Positions 59,318-64,000 of a DNA stretch of 64,000 nucleotides are shown here, piece by piece. The stretch spans positions 4,588,001-4,652,000 of the forward strand of contig NC_064651.1 of assembly GCF_001723175.1 (NCBI RefSeq), in the 5' to 3' direction. The notes beneath the pieces are model-generated. The model searched no databases. It was not told the DNA's origin and saw only the letters and a list, made by a program, of their open reading frames with translations. The position numbers and the translations under genes are program-made. This DNA comes from Penicillium oxalicum. Its lineage: Eukaryota > Ascomycota > Eurotiomycetes > Eurotiales > Aspergillaceae. Position 1 is the stretch's first letter. Every line of letters begins with the position of its first letter.

Positions 59318-62300
59318 ATGTCTACCTTGATGCCGTCCGTGCGTTGGAACGCAGTCGATGAAGAGTCAGGCAACCGACGCGGCCCTTCGCAAGTACAGTC
59401 AGAATTGCCGATCTCAAAGAGCGGCAATCTAAAGAGGCACAATAGCTCACGGTCTATTGATCCTGCTGCCGCTATTCCCATTGAATATCGAAGCGTGTAA
59501 GGCAAACTACACTCCCTATCCAGAGGGCATGTGCATACTGACAGTCCCAATTAGTTCCTTCGAGATCGAGGATGACGGACAAAGGCAGTGGAGATCTAAG
59601 CGCAAGGATCATCGAGAGAAACTGGCAGAAGGTGAAGACAGCAGTTCCTGGGCAGAAAGCCAAGACCATGAAAGTGCCATAAGAGGTATTAATATGTGGA
59701 GACAGAATGGCAACACACCGACTGGCATACTCTAGCCGTGGAGGAAGTGCAGAAGCAATTAGAGGCAGACACAGTATCAGGTCTGTCTACAAATAAAGCG
59801 GCGGAGCGTCAGAAACTTTACGGACTCAACAAAATTTCGCCACTCCCAAATCCTTGGCTTTGGAAGATATTCGGCTACTTCTTCAAGGGCTTTGGTTCCA
59901 TTCTTCTCATCGGTGGTGTGCTCGTTTTCATATCATGGCGACCACTTGGACAACCGCCTGCGGTCGCCAATCTTGCGCTCGGAATTGTTCTCATCGCGGT
60001 TTTCATGATTCAAGCCGCTTTCAACGCCTGGCAAGACTGGTCCTCCTCGCGAGTGATGGCATCAATCACGGCCATGCTCCCAGAATCGTGCACCGTTCTT
60101 CGCGGAGGTTCTCGGTGCGAACTGAGTGCCACGGACTTGGTGCTGGGTGACACAGTCTTTTTGAAACCCGGAACGAAAATTCCGGCAGATCTGAGATTCG
60201 TTGAGGTCTCACACGATTTGACCATCGATCGATCTATTGTCACGGGTCAGTCTCTAGCAATCAGTCCCTGGCTCTTTTGCATCACGGCTAAATAGTTACA
60301 GGCGAGTCTAACCCGGTCAAGGGAACTGTGGACTCCACATCAGAAAACTACCTCGAAACGCGGTGTATAGGTCTACAAGGAACTCACTGCACTTCCGGCA
60401 CGGCGACGGCAATTGTAGTGGCCACTGGAGACTCTACAGTGTTTGGGCGGATCGCCAAGCTGGCTGGTGACCCTAAAACGAGCCTCACAACCATCGAAAA
60501 AGAGGTATTGCGATTTGCACTTCTAATTTTCATCATAATGGTTACTTGGATTGTGGTTCTTGCAGCGGTCTGGTATGTAACAAAACTGACAAAATGACCC
60601 AAAAGTCTTCTTGAATCCACGAAAAACTAATTTCAGTCTATACTAGGGGTGGCTGGCTCCAAAAAGCTCATCCAGACTACATCAATGTCCCTACACTGAT
60701 TGTTGACTGCGTTAGTGTAGCAATCGCCTATATACCAGAAGGTCTCCCGATTGCTGTCACTTCCAGCTTGACAATTACCGCCAACTTGCTGAAGAAGAAC
60801 AAAGTTCTCTGCAAATCTCTGAAGACAGTGGAAACTCTCGGTGCAGTCTCAGTTATTTGCACTGACAAGACTGGCACATTGACACGGGTAGGGAACAAAA
60901 TTAAGATCGGAATGATCAGTGACCCTCTGACAAAATGAAATCTTAGAACAAGATGGCGGTCACAAACTACGCCGTTCACCCAGTTGACGTGGACCTGAGC
61001 ACATCTAGAGCGGAAACCACTTCTCGGGTGAGCAAATCCGGTCTCCAGCAGCTCCATGCTTTATCGGGACTCTGTTCTGCCGCGGAATTCGACATTCGCA
61101 CCCGCAGCCTTCCCTTGAGCGAACAAACCATCTACGGCGACGCGACAGACCAAGCTATCCTCAGATTCTCGGAGACGCTCGGTTCGGTATCCGAAATGAG
61201 AGAAAGCTGGAATTCAGTTTTCACACTGGGATTTGATAGCAGGAACAAGTTTATGATTAAAACTTTTTCGCCCGCTAAATCAGAAAGCCCAAATTTGTCT
61301 CTCTCGACAATGGAAGCATCAGCTTTCCGATCCAAAGATCTGTATGTTCCCGAAGCAACCTTACCGTCGCTGTTTCTAATAACAAGGAATAATCAGGCTC
61401 TTCACAATCAAGGGTGCACCGGATATTCTAATCAAGCGATGTTCGCATGTTCTACGTTCTGATGGGGAGATTCAACAGATGGGTGAACATATATCGCGCA
61501 TGGTTGAGCAGAAAATTGAGGAGTGGTCTTCTGATGGGAAGCGCGTCATTCTCCTCGCTCGCAAAATCCTGGCCCATGATCACACCTACGCAAATCCGTC
61601 GGCACAAAATTATGAAGCGCATATGCTTCAAGAAGCTAAGGAAGGGCTTACCCTTGTTGGCTTAGTTGGTCTGATTGACTCCCCTCGCGCTGAAATCCAC
61701 GAAGTTATCAGCATCCTTCGGGGTGCTCAAATTCGTGTCTTTATGGCAAGTTCCATCCGCTGATGATTTATGCTCCAGCTAACAGTTTTACAGGTAACCG
61801 GAGATTTCGGCAAGACAGCTCTGGCGATTGCGCGTCAGTGTGGTATTGTGACAAGTGAGCTGGTAGACGATGCGTCTGCGCTTACTCGGAGCCCAGTCTC
61901 AAATGAGAAAGGCTCTAATCTTCCGCGATCCGCCATTCTCCTCACAGGAAGCGACTTGATGGCGCTCAATGTTTCTCAATGGGAGCAGCTTTGCATGTAC
62001 CGAGAGGTTGTATTTTCTCGTACCACTCCGCATCAAAAACTAAGAATTGTTCGTGAGCTCCAATCAAGAAATGAGACCGTTGCCATGACCGGAGACGGTG
62101 TGAATGATGCGCCGGCTCTCAAGGCTGCCGATATTGGCATCAGTCTAGCGAGCGGTTCAGACATTGCTATCGAGGCCGCAGACATGATTCTTCTGGACTC
62201 CTTCTCTGCCATAGTTGAGGCTGTTCGATATGGCAGAGTGGTCTTTGACAATTTGAAAAAGACTGTGACTTATCTTCTTCCCGCCGGCTCATGGTCGGAA

Positions 62301-63102
62301 TTCTGGCCAGTCTTCACCAACTTGATTTTCGGAATTCCGCAAATTCTTTCGTCATTTCTTATGATTATCATCTGGTAAGTCCCTGCAAGATTTATCTGGC
62401 GTGATTGATTGCTAAAACATCCTGCAGCTGCTTCACGGATTGTGCTGCTGCCATCGCCTTGGCCTACGAGGCGCCTGAGGCGGACGTCCTACATCGCCCT
62501 CCGCGTGATCCTACGAAGACTCGACTCGTTGATTGGAAACTTATGTTCCATTCCTATGCAGTGGTTGGAATGATTGAGACTATTTGCTCATTTACCATGG
62601 CTTTTTGGTATCTCGAAAGAAATGGTATTCCTTTCTCCGAACTCTGGTTTAAATTTGGCCAGCTCCCACCCGGTTTGGATGAGGAATTCTACAATGCCCG
62701 CATCAATGAGGCAAGCTCGGTATATTTCATTAATCTTGTCATCATGTGAGCGCTCTTCACCAGAAGAAAACTGCCTGGCACTTTTACTAACTCAATGGCA
62801 GGCAATGGTTTAATTTGATGGCGGTTCGCACTCGCCGTCTGTCAATCTTCCAACACCCACCGGCATTCAACAAGCAAACACAAAATCTCTACCTGTTCCC
62901 CGCCATTGTCTTCTCTTTGGGTATTGCGGTGATCTGGTTGTACATTCCGAGTTTACAGGTGGTTCTGAGTACCTCTCCTATTCCCGTGGAGTATTACTTC
63001 CTTCCTGCCGCGCTGGGCCTCGGACTTTTGTGTCTTGACGAAGTGCGTAAGGCAGCAGTTCGCCGTTGGCCTGAAGGAGCCATTGCTAAAATGGCGTGGT
63101 AA
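59318..63102 (+). CDS. P-type IIC cation ATPase, Na,K-ATPase alpha-subunit-like
   Basis: The model is join(59318..59496, 59555..59631, 59706..60245, 60302..60572, 60647..60887, 60947..61341, 61397..61745, 61794..62374, 62428..62745, 62802..63102), 1083 aa, in frame throughout. IIC pumps exchange Na+ (or H+) for K+ across the plasma membrane. The sequence shows TGESNPVKGT, IPEGLPIAVT, the phosphorylated D429 in CTDKTGTLT, KGAPDILIKRC, MVTGD and MTGDGVNDAPALKAADIG, and the C-terminal QWFNLMAVRTRRLSIFQ that resembles animal Na,K-ATPase and not SERCA or ENA pumps. The seventh intron (61746-61793, 48 nt) must begin with GC (GCAAGT) to restore FMVTGD. The join between exons 2 and 3 is the weakest: the frame changes there, and the donor at 59632 with acceptor at 59705 is my best guess. 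No beta-subunit gene is nearby. Confidence 0.88.
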
Positions 63103-64000
63103 TTACATTGAGTATTTTACCATTGCAAGCCCGCTCCGGCCATAATCGCGTCTTCATTGTGCCGATACCTTGACCAGATAGCACCTAATAATATCATTTG
63201 AACTGTCGAGTGTTGACTTAATCAAAAAGAGGTATATTAGTGGAGATCTGTGGTAAAGCAGTATGGATGCACTACTTCTTTCCCTTCTTTACAATGGCTT
63301 ACTACTTGATGTAACTAAAATGAACAGAAATTTGATTTTACTTATGTCTCGTTGTAGATAGTATGAAAAGAAAAGACCCGCTGCATAAAAATCCGCAATC
63401 TAGTCCTTCCGATCAGACCATCGTAAAGGTTGTCCGCTCCCAAGTCTATGAATATGACCGCTTTAGGCGACTTCGAGGTCGAATCCTACCATATGACCTG
63501 ATCACATGGCTTCAAAGTCGAGTGTACATCACATGATATAAGCGGCGCTTCGCGCCGCAAATCAACTTAACATACCCAAGTCAGGTGATTTTGTGTCGCA
63601 GTAGGGCCCATTGGCGTACAAAGGCGAAGCTGGCCGGCAGTCAAAGTCTCCTTTTCCCTTTTTCTTCCCGTCTTCGGTTTTCTTTGTGTGATTAGGATCG
63701 AATTCCGACGGATTAGATAATGCTTGAAGTATCATTCAGTCATGTAAGGGGGCAACTACGTCCTTTCAGTCGACCCCCCCCCCCCAAGTAAGTGACTTTC
63801 GGAGTGGATATTCCAGTGAAGCAGTCAAAAGGGGGAGTATTATCAGGGCAGACGTAGTGCAGACGATTCTGCTGATATCTTTCAGTACTCAAGTTGCAAT
63901 AAAGCAGCATCAATTTTAGGCTTCACCATGCATGAACTGTGTTTGAGATTACTATGTTATGACATTGCCCCACTCTGAAGTATTGTGATTTCAATCTAGG
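63103..64000. other. 3' flank of the ATPase and window end
   Basis: No gene is seen. A short perfect GC hairpin, GCGGCGC-TTC-GCGCCGC, lies at 63542-63558, and a run of 12 C at 63774-63785. Confidence 0.5.

Noticed and set aside
63542..63558. GC hairpin as a transcription terminator
   Set aside because: It lies 440 nt past the ATPase stop, has only 7-bp arms, and intrinsic terminators of this kind are not used by fungal RNA polymerase II.

Overview
The window looks like a stretch of a filamentous ascomycete chromosome, most likely Eurotiales (Aspergillus/Penicillium-like). The genes have short GT-AG introns (about 48-160 nt), are well spaced on both strands, and form a typical mould set: GPI-anchored GH76 mannosidase, IRE1, Zn2Cys6 regulators, pectinases, a terpene synthase, a fungal opsin and a blasticidin-S-deaminase-like enzyme. 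I recognise no tRNA, rRNA, CRISPR array or intact transposon. Exon boundaries were placed by hand from splice consensus, reading frame and family motifs.

Layout. 0.9-2.5 kb: DFG5/DCW1-type mannosidase. 4.9-8.4 kb: IRE1. 9.1-11.3 kb: Dnt1/Net1-type nucleolar protein with an apparent frameshift. 12.3-13.6 kb: branched-chain aminotransferase. 14.1-15.0 kb (-): seven-helix membrane protein. 16.8-19.0 kb: CPD photolyase. 19.9-22.5 kb: XlnR-like regulator. 23.6-25.6 kb: arylsulfatase. 26.6-29.1 kb: one secreted protein joining a pectin methylesterase (CE8) to a polygalacturonase (GH28). 29.9-31.3 kb: class I terpene synthase. 32.2-33.6 kb (-): TauD-type dioxygenase, divergent from a Dal5-type MFS transporter at 35.2-37.3 kb. 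38.2-40.4 kb: MAL-activator-like Zn2Cys6 factor, convergent with a GH13 alpha-glucosidase at 40.5-42.8 kb (-). 43.4-45.2 kb: sulfite oxidase with a one-base frameshift. 46.2-47.6 kb: Kv-beta-like aldo-keto reductase. 48.0-48.4 kb (-): blasticidin-S-deaminase-like enzyme. 49.8-51.7 kb (-): carotenoid oxygenase. 55.0-56.0 kb: proton-pump-type opsin. 59.3-63.1 kb: P-type IIC (Na,K-ATPase-like) cation pump with ten exons.

Possible cooperation. (i) XlnR-like regulator, arylsulfatase and pectinase fusion form a plant-polysaccharide neighbourhood. (ii) The TauD dioxygenase (sulfonate to sulfite), the anion-type MFS carrier and sulfite oxidase (sulfite to sulfate) could be a sulfonate-sulfur route; a 9-mer GTAC(A/T)GTAC occurs three times in the dioxygenase/transporter promoter and once upstream of sulfite oxidase. 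(iii) The MAL-type factor and alpha-glucosidase look like a maltose/isomaltose pair. (iv) The carotenoid oxygenase could supply retinal to the opsin 3.3 kb away.

Two genes are broken by what looks like one missing G in a GGGG run, which suggests assembly error more than gene decay. Three genes (mannosidase, IRE1, pectinase fusion) have an upstream mini-ORF whose stop codon overlaps the main start codon.
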